This document shows, in pieces, positions 1 to 7,358 of a stretch of 28,804 nt of DNA. How positions within the stretch are numbered: position 1 is the stretch's first letter; every line of letters begins with the position of its first letter. The DNA is taken from contig JALTEL010000137.1 in NCBI GenBank assembly GCA_027073945.1, positions 1 to 28,804 of the forward strand, written 5' to 3'. This DNA comes from Caldifarciminota bacterium. GTDB taxonomy: Bacteria > WOR-3 > Hydrothermia > UBA1063 > CAJXJZ01. The notes beneath the pieces were generated by a model. It searched no databases. It was not told the DNA's origin and saw only the letters and a program-made list of their open reading frames with translations. The position numbers were made by a program, and so were the translations under genes.

Positions 1-68
1 TTGTAAAATTGTACAACCAGCTTGAGGAGGTTCATAAGAACAAAAACTGGCACATAAAAGGAGGTTAA
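1..68 (+). CDS. 3' end of an unidentified gene, truncated by the window edge
   Basis: An open frame from base 3 reads VKLYNQLEEVHKNKNWHIKGG and stops with TAA at 66-68. The final Gly-Gly codons coincide with the Shine-Dalgarno-like AAAGGAGGT just before the next possible start at 75, as expected for tightly packed genes. Too little is present to name a family. The call rests on the open frame and its spacing to the next start, so it is tentative. Confidence 0.35.
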   Translation, partial: VKLYNQLEEVHKNKNWHIKGG

Positions 69-74
69 ATCGTT

Positions 75-203
75 ATGAAACAATATAATCAGGATACTTC
101 GGTAAACTCTAATTTTGAGGAAGAGGGTTTGTATTTTCACACTGATGCCTATTTTAATCGTCTGACAGCTATAAATGTTATTTCACAAAAATCATTTTCA
201 TAA
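75..203 (+). CDS. Possible small protein, 42 aa, unknown function
   Basis: An ATG at 75 follows a near-perfect Shine-Dalgarno sequence (AAAGGAGGT at 57-65) at good spacing and opens a 42-codon frame ending TAA at 201-203. The product is hydrophilic with an acidic patch (FEEEG), and has no signal peptide or membrane segment. It would be cotranscribed with the truncated gene to its left. Its last 26 bases overlap, tail to tail, the end of the minus-strand secreted protein that finishes at 178. I recognise no family. The ribosome-binding site is the main support; it could also be a chance frame in an intergenic region. Confidence 0.4.
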   Translation: MKQYNQDTSVNSNFEEEGLYFHTDAYFNRLTAINVISQKSFS

Positions 204-1983
204 ATCTGGTGAATTTGTCGTCCCTGACACGCAAGAAATAAATACCCGGGTGAAGCATGGATTTTAAACCTGAAACCTGCACAACCGCTTTTGTACCTTT
301 CCTGCATAGAAGATTGTCTCCTATTTCCCTTCCCTGTAAATCAAACAAAGCGGCATTTCTTAAATTCCGCGTATTTCCCGTTACTGCAAAATAATCCTGT
401 TTCAATGAGAATATCATAGGTACACCTATTTCATTGCCTGCATTTCGACCTTGCTCGGCAACAGACAGGGCTTCCGGATTGTAGAATTTTATCACATATC
501 CGCCTTTTCCACCCTGATAGTTGGGTGTATATGGGTCTTCATTGTATGTATAGAAAATGTATTTCCCTGAACCGTTCACAGCAGATGAGTCCTGCATACC
601 AATAGTTGCCTGCATGCTGTCACTGATGTAGTCCATATTTTTGTAAAGGAAAATGATATCATTACATGTATCACCGTAATTGGCAGGATTTTTTGATTGT
701 ACCTGCGCTTCAAAGGTGAAATTGTGCGAAGTACCATAAAGAGGCACCTGATACCATTCTATAACACTGAGTGTATCCCCGAAAGTCTGATAATAAACAG
801 CACCTCCGCTTGATGGGTCAAGGTCTTCCCAGAACGGCAAAAAAGCTACATTCAGATTCCCCGTTGGAATTGTATCCACGGTTGATGGTACCTGCTCTCC
901 TGTAAAGGTGAATCCGCCGTTTGAGCTGACAGTCATGCTGTCATAATCAACATTGTATATTGTAACCGAGTCTGCAAGCTTCACCGTCTTACTATCGTCA
1001 TCCAATAAAGATAGGTTAGTCCCGGTTGTGGAAATCTCCAACCAGTTATAAGCGGGGCCACCCCCTATCGCTTCGCTGTCCTTGAATATCCATCCGTAAG
1101 TATCAGCTCCCTGATGGCCCTTTATCTTTATATGTTCTATTATGCTATCATTATTGACATTATCATCGGTCAAATCATGATAGAACTTAAGTATATATTT
1201 AACCCTGTGGTTTATGGAATGAGTCCATGTAAAATTATCAATGACACTATCACCCACTGCAAGAGGCGCACCATGATGAGAGCTTGTGGAATACACTGTA
1301 CTGCCTGAGGAATCCACCTGAAAGTAAACATAGAAATTGTTCTCCGAATTTGTCCCTACATTCTTCGTAACACAGCTTATATTGAGTGTTTGGGGTGAAT
1401 CGGCAACCCAACCGGAAAGCTGCGGATTAACGGATACAATCCCCAGGTCATGCGGTGCCGTGCCGTCTACTTCAATATCATCCAGATAAAGATACCACTC
1501 ATTTGCATCGGAATAGCAGTCAAAACCTATGTAAAAAGTATCGTCAGAGCCTGGAGTAGCTGTTATAACAACTCTTTGGTATGTTGTATCTGTTATGTTG
1601 TTATTATCATAAAGTTTTTGAAGTGTATCCGCAATATTTTGGGAAGCCATGAGATAAACTCTCAATTTCTCAGGATAGGAGGAAGAACGGGCTCTAAACC
1701 AGAAAATAAGCGTGTCTTCATGTCCTCCTGCCATGATAATCCCAGGTGTTATTGCCCAATCATCATCGGAACCAGAGGTGGAATAGGCGCCTCTCAAACT
1801 ATTACTGCCCGTATGAGGACGATCTGCTCTCACTGTCCACGAATAACCATCACCATTATTATCTATAACCTGCCATCCGCCTCCGGGTGCAGAGCCTGTC
1901 GAATATGTCTCAAAGCCATCTTTAAACAATACACTTGCCTCTAAACAGGAAACAATCATTAGCAATGATAATATACAACGCAT
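178..1983 (-). CDS. Secreted multidomain protein with T9SS-like C-terminal sorting domain
   Basis: This 601-residue protein starts with a signal peptide (MRCILSLLMIVSCLEAS). Residues about 20-172 resemble the choice-of-anchor J/MAM-like fold (DGFETYSTG near the start, YLYLDDIEV at the end). Residues about 178-285 look like a CARDB/Ig-type strand-rich domain. Residues about 330-490 resemble a nidogen-like domain (NVAFLPFWEDLDPSSGG, then IIFLYKNMDY). The last ~75 residues match a type A sorting domain: a core containing ALFDLQGREI, then HPGIYFLRVRD and a basic tail ending FMKMIFVK. It is probably exported by a type 9-like system and surface anchored or released. I chose the ATG at 1983 because GGGAGG lies five bases upstream; an in-frame GTG at 1989 overlaps that site. 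Substrate and function are unknown; the domain calls are by eye. Confidence 0.8.
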   Translation of the reverse strand: MRCILSLLMIVSCLEASVLFKDGFETYSTGSAPGGGWQVIDNNGDGYSWTVRADRPHTGSNSLRGAYSTSGSDDDWAITPGIIMAGGHEDTLIFWFRARSSSYPEKLRVYLMASQNIADTLQKLYDNNNITDTTYQRVVITATPGSDDTFYIGFDCYSDANEWYLYLDDIEVDGTAPHDLGIVSVNPQLSGWVADSPQTLNISCVTKNVGTNSENNFYVYFQVDSSGSTVYSTSSHHGAPLAVGDSVIDNFTWTHSINHRVKYILKFYHDLTDDNVNNDSIIEHIKIKGHQGADTYGWIFKDSEAIGGGPAYNWLEISTTGTNLSLLDDDSKTVKLADSVTIYNVDYDSMTVSSNGGFTFTGEQVPSTVDTIPTGNLNVAFLPFWEDLDPSSGGAVYYQTFGDTLSVIEWYQVPLYGTSHNFTFEAQVQSKNPANYGDTCNDIIFLYKNMDYISDSMQATIGMQDSSAVNGSGKYIFYTYNEDPYTPNYQGGKGGYVIKFYNPEALSVAEQGRNAGNEIGVPMIFSLKQDYFAVTGNTRNLRNAALFDLQGREIGDNLLCRKGTKAVVQVSGLKSMLHPGIYFLRVRDDKFTRFMKMIFVK

Positions 1984-2006
1984 AGGCACCTCCCTTTTAT
2001 AGGATA

Positions 2007-2035
2007 ATTATACATCCTTTTGCACGAACTGTCAA
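2007..2035 (-). promoter_or_regulatory. Promoter of the 601-aa secreted protein, consensus sigma-70
   Basis: Read on the minus strand, TTGACA (2030-2035), a 17-base spacer and TATAAT (2007-2012) form a perfect consensus promoter. The predicted leader is about 19 bases and carries AGGGAGG before the ATG at 1983. The bases around the -35, CTTGACAGTTCGT (2024-2036), are repeated exactly upstream of the 761-aa secreted protein. Confidence 0.85.
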
Positions 2036-2046
2036 GGGGCTGACAG
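2029..2046. repeat. Inverted repeat overlapping a -35 element
   Basis: CTGTCA, a six-base spacer and TGACAG form a perfect six-base dyad that covers the -35 box of the promoter just to its left. No T-run follows on either strand, so it does not look like an intrinsic terminator. An operator is possible. The other two promoters sharing this extended -35 lack the dyad, so chance is also possible. Confidence 0.4.
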
Positions 2047-2052
2047 GTACAA

Positions 2053-4338
2053 CTATTTAATTTTCAAAATCTTAAAGATTTTTTTTCTCCCTTTTATATT
2101 GACAAAATAAATCCCATTGGACAGTCCATTGAATGTAATATTGTGGTTTTGTTTAGTTAAAATGCCATTTTTTACAAATCTTCCCTGAGCATCAAAAATA
2201 CTGTAAGTAACCCTGCTCTTTATATCAGGGAAAGATATCCCATTTACGGACCAAAGCATCCTGAATGCAGACTTTTCTTCCCGTTCTTTAATAGGTATGC
2301 TCTGAGGAAACACGGACAAATAGGCATTCACAAGAATGCTGTTTGAGCCGGTGAAGTGATAAAATCCCCAGAATTCCTTTAATGTGTCATTTGCAGCATC
2401 ATTGTTATTCAAATTCTGAGCAGGGTCCTGGAAATAAGCAGAGTCAGCAGGCGGAGATACACCAAAAAGAGCTGATGCGTCTTCTGTATGGGAAAACACA
2501 ACTACAGAAAACCAGTCAGGAGTGGACAGGGCGGCTCGGGAAACGGATATCTCAGTGACTCCATTGCCTGCTTTTGCGTTATCCCAGCCTATATAAGCAC
2601 TTCCTGGAAAATTATTATCAAGATTGGAGTATAATTTCACAAAATATCCGCTGTCCGCATTAAACTTATAAAGAGCATAGTAGTTGCCATCCTCAACACC
2701 AATGGCATAATCCATTTTAAGAGGTAGGATAATGCTATCAGAGCCCCACCAGTTCATTGCCAGCCTTGTGCCGGGGTCATTGACATCATTTGCACTTGAA
2801 GCGGAATCCACATCAAAATAAACGAAGAAATCCCCTTCTCCTCCGTAACCGGAATCAAAAGCCTGATAGGTATAGCCTATGTAAACGGAATCATTGTCGA
2901 ATGTCAGCCAGGCGTTTTTTGACGACATTGTAAACAACATCTCATCGTCATCAAAGCCACATGTATCAACTATACCATCCATCGGATCAAGAAATCCCAT
3001 AGGTGAAGCGCCCCAATTTGAATAATCATAATAGCCGAAAGTAATACCATGCTCTGATATAACAATTGGAAATGTATCCAGCGAGACAGTATCAGGAACA
3101 GGGCCTGCCTCTTTGTCAATATTAGAAGATACGTCTACAACTCTATCTCCATCCGGTACAGTAACACTGTAGGTATATAAGGTATCCGAATCAGACCATT
3201 CACCCGCACTATTTGATACCTGGTCATCATGTGGGATGACAGACACTGCGCTACTTGCGTCTCCGCCCGTTATCCACGTTGATATATGCAATTCCGGATG
3301 TACACCGCCGAGGGTTGTCCATGGTATTTTTATCTCCAATGTTGAAAGACCGCTTGTTGTATCACCAGTTGAGTAGTACCAGGGAACGCCCGGAGTACTA
3401 TCCTCCCAGGCGTTGCCGTTCCACCTATAAAGATAAGCAGAGGTGACAGCACCATCAGCGCCGCTCCACCAGAAATACGCTTCCATATCAATGGCATACG
3501 CCTCTTTTGCAAGTGTATTGGCAAAATTCATCTTTCTTCCCCATGCATCACTATCACCGCTATAATAGCCTGAAGAAGGTTGTTCATCCGAATCTATACC
3601 CACCCCATATGCAACATCCCAGCTTGCAGTATTGGCAGTTTTTATGAAAATATAAAAATAATCCGAATCCCATGTTGTATACAGACTATCCAATTGCGCA
3701 CCTGCTCCACCCCCCTGGTCCGCATAACCTTTATAAACATAATCGCCATCCAGCTGACCATCAAGTACGATGTTTGAATAGACGGTATCACCAACACTGT
3801 AATCAGGAACGGAATCTCCCTTTCTGTGTCGGGTTGTATAAACTGTAATTTTTATACTGTCGGGTCTGCCTATGGAATCTATTGGAATAGAGAGCTCATA
3901 ATCTGGATTTGTGCCTGCTCCTGCACAAATTGTATCCCTGTAAACAAACCTCCATCCACTATCCCATTTAAATAACTCATCATCTGTATTATCATTTATA
4001 TAAAGCACAAAATCCGGATACGGCGTGGAGAATCTTACAGCCTTTTCAAGCGGCGAATAAGAGCCACCCTGTGCAGAAAACGTATCAATAGCAACAAATA
4101 AATCCCCATTATTACCCAAAAAGAACGTATCGGCGGTTTTTACGCGAATGTAAATCCTGACAGTATCCCACTGAAGAAAAACAGAATCAATATCAAGATG
4201 ACCCGTATCCTCTGCCTCCAAGTCTCCTTTCACATAGCTGTATCTGTAGTAAGAACGCATCTGATTCCTGTGAAGAATACCGTCAACTGCAATTGAATTT
4301 GGCGTAACCATAACAATAACTAATATCAAATGAATCAT
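2053..4338 (-). CDS. Secreted repeat protein with T9SS-like C-terminal sorting domain
   Basis: A 761-residue exported protein with a hydrophobic leader (LILVIVMVTPNSIA). The body holds about three divergent copies of a beta-rich, Asp/Tyr/Trp-rich unit, at roughly 20-165, 195-395 and 425-660. Each contains strands of the type DSDYFYIFIKT or NDSVYIGYTYQ that recall CBM9/DOMON-like sugar-binding folds; I cannot name the family firmly. The last ~75 residues are a sorting domain: YSIFDAQGRFV, then SNGIYFVNIKG and a very basic end, KKIFKILKIK. The start is supported by an AGGGGG-type ribosome-binding site. The gene has its own promoter and lies upstream of the 601-aa protein in the same orientation. 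It is probably a cell-surface or released protein that binds, or helps degrade, polymers; that role is inferred. Confidence 0.75.
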   Translation of the reverse strand: MIHLILVIVMVTPNSIAVDGILHRNQMRSYYRYSYVKGDLEAEDTGHLDIDSVFLQWDTVRIYIRVKTADTFFLGNNGDLFVAIDTFSAQGGSYSPLEKAVRFSTPYPDFVLYINDNTDDELFKWDSGWRFVYRDTICAGAGTNPDYELSIPIDSIGRPDSIKITVYTTRHRKGDSVPDYSVGDTVYSNIVLDGQLDGDYVYKGYADQGGGAGAQLDSLYTTWDSDYFYIFIKTANTASWDVAYGVGIDSDEQPSSGYYSGDSDAWGRKMNFANTLAKEAYAIDMEAYFWWSGADGAVTSAYLYRWNGNAWEDSTPGVPWYYSTGDTTSGLSTLEIKIPWTTLGGVHPELHISTWITGGDASSAVSVIPHDDQVSNSAGEWSDSDTLYTYSVTVPDGDRVVDVSSNIDKEAGPVPDTVSLDTFPIVISEHGITFGYYDYSNWGASPMGFLDPMDGIVDTCGFDDDEMLFTMSSKNAWLTFDNDSVYIGYTYQAFDSGYGGEGDFFVYFDVDSASSANDVNDPGTRLAMNWWGSDSIILPLKMDYAIGVEDGNYYALYKFNADSGYFVKLYSNLDNNFPGSAYIGWDNAKAGNGVTEISVSRAALSTPDWFSVVVFSHTEDASALFGVSPPADSAYFQDPAQNLNNNDAANDTLKEFWGFYHFTGSNSILVNAYLSVFPQSIPIKEREEKSAFRMLWSVNGISFPDIKSRVTYSIFDAQGRFVKNGILTKQNHNITFNGLSNGIYFVNIKGRKKIFKILKIK

Positions 4339-4363
4339 AATTTCCCCCTTTTTATTGTTTTAT

Positions 4364-4392
4364 ATATTATGCTTTTCTTAACGAACTGTCAA
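4364..4392 (-). promoter_or_regulatory. Promoter of the 761-aa secreted protein
   Basis: On the minus strand, TTGACA (4387-4392) is followed after 17 bases by TAATAT (4364-4369), a weaker -10. The 13 bases 4381-4393 read CTTGACAGTTCGT, identical to the promoter at 2024-2036. It is divergent from the promoter of the lamin-tail/porX unit, whose -35 begins about 50 bases away. Confidence 0.65.
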
Positions 4393-4444
4393 GTGCAATT
4401 TTTATTGTAATAATTTTCAAAATAATTCAGTTATACACTGCCAC

Positions 4445-4473
4445 TTGACAAATCGTGGCACATGCATTATATT
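4445..4473 (+). promoter_or_regulatory. Promoter of the lamin-tail-domain/porX unit, nearly leaderless
   Basis: TTGACA (4445-4450), a 17-base spacer and TATATT (4468-4473) precede the ATG at 4484 by only ten bases. The predicted mRNA leader is therefore only a few bases, and no Shine-Dalgarno sequence is present. The sequence CTTGACAAATCGTG resembles the CTTGACAGTTCGTG of the 601-aa protein promoter. Confidence 0.65.
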
Positions 4474-4483
4474 ATAGAAGATT

Positions 4484-5047
4484 ATGAAGAAATATATAAT
4501 GTTGATATTGTTATCAATGGGTATGGGGTTGTCCGCGATAACGATCAATGAGGTAAATTTTGGCACCACAAAATGGATTGAACTATACAATTCAGACAGC
4601 AAAGATGTTTCTCTTTCCAATATTAAATTGATATTACCTCAAAGCACTGTGGAATTGAGCGGAGTAATTGAAGCAGGCAATTTTTATCTCGTCTCACAAT
4701 CCGATATAGGAGGAGGATCAAGAGAATTAGTAAGCAGCGAAGTAAGCTTCGATAAAAACGGCGGTTTTTTAATTCTAAAATCCAACGATAAACTTATTGA
4801 CTATGTTTGCTGGGGTGATATCAATCAGAACTGGTATGATTCCTATCCGTTTTTGTGGTCTTTTCCCATTGTAATAACTAATTCCGATATTTCCCGTGTC
4901 CCTGATGGCAGGGATACCGATACACCGGGAGATTTCAAAGGCACAAATTCTCCGACCCCTCTTTCTCCCAATCAAACAATGGGACTTGACCCTGTGTCAT
5001 GGAGCAGGATTAAAGCACTGTTTCATGATGCCCATAAACATATGTAA
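4484..5047 (+). CDS. Exported lamin-tail-domain (LTD) protein
   Basis: The 187-residue product has a clear signal peptide (MKKYIMLILLSMGMGLSA). It is followed by a lamin-tail-like domain at about 19-120, with the hallmark start INEVNFGTTKWIELYN and a later strand VDYVCWGD-like segment (IDYVCWGDINQN). The C-terminal part (RVPDGRDTDTPGDF) is also typical of bacterial LTD proteins, where this motif closes the domain. These domains are Ig-like and usually occur on the cell surface or with extracellular enzymes. Unlike its neighbours it carries no sorting domain, so it may stay in the periplasm or be lipid-independent. It lies 11 bases upstream of porX, so the two are probably cotranscribed. Function is otherwise unknown. 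Confidence 0.8.
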   Translation: MKKYIMLILLSMGMGLSAITINEVNFGTTKWIELYNSDSKDVSLSNIKLILPQSTVELSGVIEAGNFYLVSQSDIGGGSRELVSSEVSFDKNGGFLILKSNDKLIDYVCWGDINQNWYDSYPFLWSFPIVITNSDISRVPDGRDTDTPGDFKGTNSPTPLSPNQTMGLDPVSWSRIKALFHDAHKHM

Positions 5048-5058
5048 ACTCTTTTTTA

Positions 5059-6513
5059 ATGAAAATCCTGTGGCTTGATGACGAAATTGAGACATTATTA
5101 CCCCATAAGATTTATTTACAGCGTAACGGGATAGATGTTGACGGCGTAGACCACCCCGATGCAGCCATACAAAAAGTAAACGAAAATAATTATAATTTGA
5201 TTCTCGTCGATTTTAGAATGCCGGGCATGACTGGCATTGAATTTATAAAAAAGGCAAAACAAATAGCTCCAAATATTCCTTATGTGCTGGTTACCATGAT
5301 GCAGGATGCCGATATAATGGAGGACGCCGTTAGCGAGGATGTTTACGATTACATTGTAAAGCCCGTACAACCATCCCAGATACTTGCAATTGTAAAAAGA
5401 CTCGAGAAAGATGCGATTATGGAAAAAAAACTGGGACACAAGCTGGTCAGCTTCTACAAAAATATAGAGAATATAAAAAGGGACAAATACGGATGGCTTG
5501 ATATAGGAACAAAAGTAGCCTATTCTCTTTCCGATAATACAGAGGCGCAACTCGGAGACGAAATTGAAGATCTGAACAATGAATTTGCCCTCTGGATAAG
5601 CAAAAATTATAACGAAATTATCAATGACAGCAGTATTACTCATTCTGATAATGCAGTCGATAAATTCATAATACCGGAGATTCAAGCCGGTAAAAAGATC
5701 GCTCTTTTTGTGCTGGATAACTTCAGATTTGCGCAATTTATAAAACTCTTGAAAGGATTTTCTAACAAAATAAAAACTGAGATACATCCTATGTATGCAA
5801 TTTTGCCCACAGCTACCATTTTTGCGCGTAACAGCATATTTGCAGGTCTACTGCCCTTTAGAATTCATGAAATTCACCCTGACTATCTAAAGAATAATCT
5901 TCATGAAAAAGAGCTGTTCAAGCAGAACCTGAGCAGGCACAAAATACGGGACAGACATGTAAACTTTTCAAAAATTAACACGCTAAATGCGCTGAAATCT
6001 GCCAGAGCAAACGGGGATCTTAACGTATTTGTCATAAATTTCATTGACCTTTTATCCCATATACGGAATGATGTGGACTCTCTCAGGGATATTGCACCTT
6101 GCGAACAGGATTTTACCGATTTGACTTTATTTATACTGAACATGGGAAGATTATCAACCCTGATTGAAGAGATGTGTGAAAGGGGATTCACGACATTTAT
6201 GACAACAGATCATGGATGGATTACTGCAAGAAAGCCCGCCATTATCGAGGGCGGCAAGGATTTAACACCATCTCTCAGATTCAAATTCGGACATAGCTTA
6301 CGACTGAGAAGAGAACGGGATGGCATTACCTTCAACAATGCCTCTCTTTTGGGCTTACCTGTGGAATACGGCCGTGCAGCAATTGCAAAGGCCTACAACT
6401 TTTTTATATATCCTACAGACCCCGTTAAATACGAAAAGAAATATACAGGAAAGCTTATGCATGGCGGTGCAACACTGGAAGAAATGATAGTGCCGTTTAT
6501 TAAGTTGAATTGA
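5059..6513 (+). CDS. porX: PorX-like response regulator with PglZ domain
   Basis: The 484-residue protein has an N-terminal receiver domain (about 1-118) with acidic D7/D8, phosphoacceptor D51 (VDFRMPG), T79 and K101 (VKPVQP). A helical linker leads to a PglZ/alkaline-phosphatase-superfamily domain (about 200-484). Visible active-site elements are D220 (FVLDNFR), the threonine of PTAT (T253), D384-H385 in TTDHG, and H468 (LMHGG). This is the architecture of PorX, which in Bacteroidetes partners the PorY kinase to control type 9 secretion and whose PglZ domain acts as a zinc phosphodiesterase; that is family knowledge. It lies 11 bases after the LTD gene with no evident ribosome-binding site of its own. 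No porY or secretion-machinery genes are in the window. The neighbouring sorting-domain proteins support a link to that pathway. Confidence 0.85.
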   Translation: MKILWLDDEIETLLPHKIYLQRNGIDVDGVDHPDAAIQKVNENNYNLILVDFRMPGMTGIEFIKKAKQIAPNIPYVLVTMMQDADIMEDAVSEDVYDYIVKPVQPSQILAIVKRLEKDAIMEKKLGHKLVSFYKNIENIKRDKYGWLDIGTKVAYSLSDNTEAQLGDEIEDLNNEFALWISKNYNEIINDSSITHSDNAVDKFIIPEIQAGKKIALFVLDNFRFAQFIKLLKGFSNKIKTEIHPMYAILPTATIFARNSIFAGLLPFRIHEIHPDYLKNNLHEKELFKQNLSRHKIRDRHVNFSKINTLNALKSARANGDLNVFVINFIDLLSHIRNDVDSLRDIAPCEQDFTDLTLFILNMGRLSTLIEEMCERGFTTFMTTDHGWITARKPAIIEGGKDLTPSLRFKFGHSLRLRRERDGITFNNASLLGLPVEYGRAAIAKAYNFFIYPTDPVKYEKKYTGKLMHGGATLEEMIVPFIKLN

Positions 6514-6515
6514 GT

Positions 6516-7358
6516 TTATTCGTATATATATTTCAAAAACGTCTCGCCAAATCTATTTTTCAATTTTTTTAAAGCTCTCTTTTTTAATTGGCTGCAACGT
6601 TCTCTTGAAAATCCCAGTCTTCTCGCAATATCAGCCAGTGTTTCAGGTTCTTTTCCGTCAAGCCCGAAATGCCTCATTACAATATAACGTTCTTTAGGCC
6701 TCAAGGTGTTCAAAGCCTGCTTGATAATCTTTTTCAGTTCCTCTCTTTCTATTTCCCTGTAGGGAGAAGGAAGAGCATCCTGAGTAAGAAACTCCGGGAA
6801 ATTGGAGTGGGACTCTCCGGCCCGCTGCAAACTCTCAAGTGAAACCTCTCTTCTCAATTTTTGAAACAGTTTGCTTGCCTCGGCCTCTGACATGCCGGCT
6901 TCTTCCGCCACCTCCTGTAAGGTCACATTACCACCTCTTTCATGAGATAGTGTTTTTTCTATTTCTGTAAGCATCTTGGCTTTCGCACTTGCCGAATATG
7001 CAACTCTTATGTCTTTGCGTTGCTCTGATAAGGTTTTCATAATTGCCTGTCTTATCCACCATATTGCATAAGTGGCAAATCTCGTATTTCTCTTTAAATC
7101 AAAATACTTTATCGCATTCAAAAGTGCAATGTTGCCTTCATTTATCAGGTCAGCAACGGGTACACCACTCCCTTTGTATCTTTTTGCCATTGATATCACG
7201 GTTTTCAAGTTGGCATAGATAAGCTTTTCGATTGCTTCCTTATCCCCGGATTTTGCACGTTTTAACAATTCTCTCTCTTCCTCTCTGCCAAGTTTTGGGA
7301 GATTTTCAATATTTTTAAAATAATATTCTAATGAATCCTCTTCAAACTTACTTGGCAA
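6516..7358 (-). CDS. RNA polymerase sigma factor, sigma-70 family (RpoD-like)
   Basis: The 280-residue protein has region 1.2 (SLEYYFKNIENLPKL), region 2 with LINEGNIALLNAIKYFD and the core/melting motif FATYAIWWIRQAI, region 3 (LQEVAEEAGMSEAEA) and region 4 with LRPKERYIVMRHFGLDG and a helix-turn-helix at about 240-266. It lacks region 1.1, and its size matches the short primary sigma factors of Bacteroidetes. The -35-recognition helix reads SRERCSQLKKRALKK, where primary factors usually have RERVRQIE, so an alternative factor remains possible. The start is a TTG; no nearer in-frame ATG precedes region 2. It overlaps the upstream mutL-like gene by 11 bases and is the last gene of the dksA operon. 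It converges on porX with 2 bases between stops. Confidence 0.85.
   Translation of the reverse strand: MPSKFEEDSLEYYFKNIENLPKLGREEERELLKRAKSGDKEAIEKLIYANLKTVISMAKRYKGSGVPVADLINEGNIALLNAIKYFDLKRNTRFATYAIWWIRQAIMKTLSEQRKDIRVAYSASAKAKMLTEIEKTLSHERGGNVTLQEVAEEAGMSEAEASKLFQKLRREVSLESLQRAGESHSNFPEFLTQDALPSPYREIEREELKKIIKQALNTLRPKERYIVMRHFGLDGKEPETLADIARRLGFSRERCSQLKKRALKKLKNRFGETFLKYIYE

Noticed and set aside
1450..1944. Plus-strand open frame (164 codons) within the 601-aa secreted protein
   Set aside because: The minus-strand protein has a signal peptide and recognisable domains; the plus-strand product is Cys/Ile-rich with no coherent pattern.
4484..5047. Sorting domain on the lamin-tail-domain protein
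   Set aside because: The C-terminus (IKALFHDAHKHM) has none of the GIYF-plus-basic-tail pattern shared by the three sorting-domain proteins.
5116..5787. Long minus-strand open frame (223 codons) inside porX
   Set aside because: It is antisense to a clearly conserved receiver/PglZ protein, has no family resemblance, and its composition is that of a shadow frame.
5059..6513. PglZ domain as a sign of a BREX phage-defence island
   Set aside because: The PglZ domain is fused to a receiver domain, as in PorX, and no brx or pgl genes accompany it.
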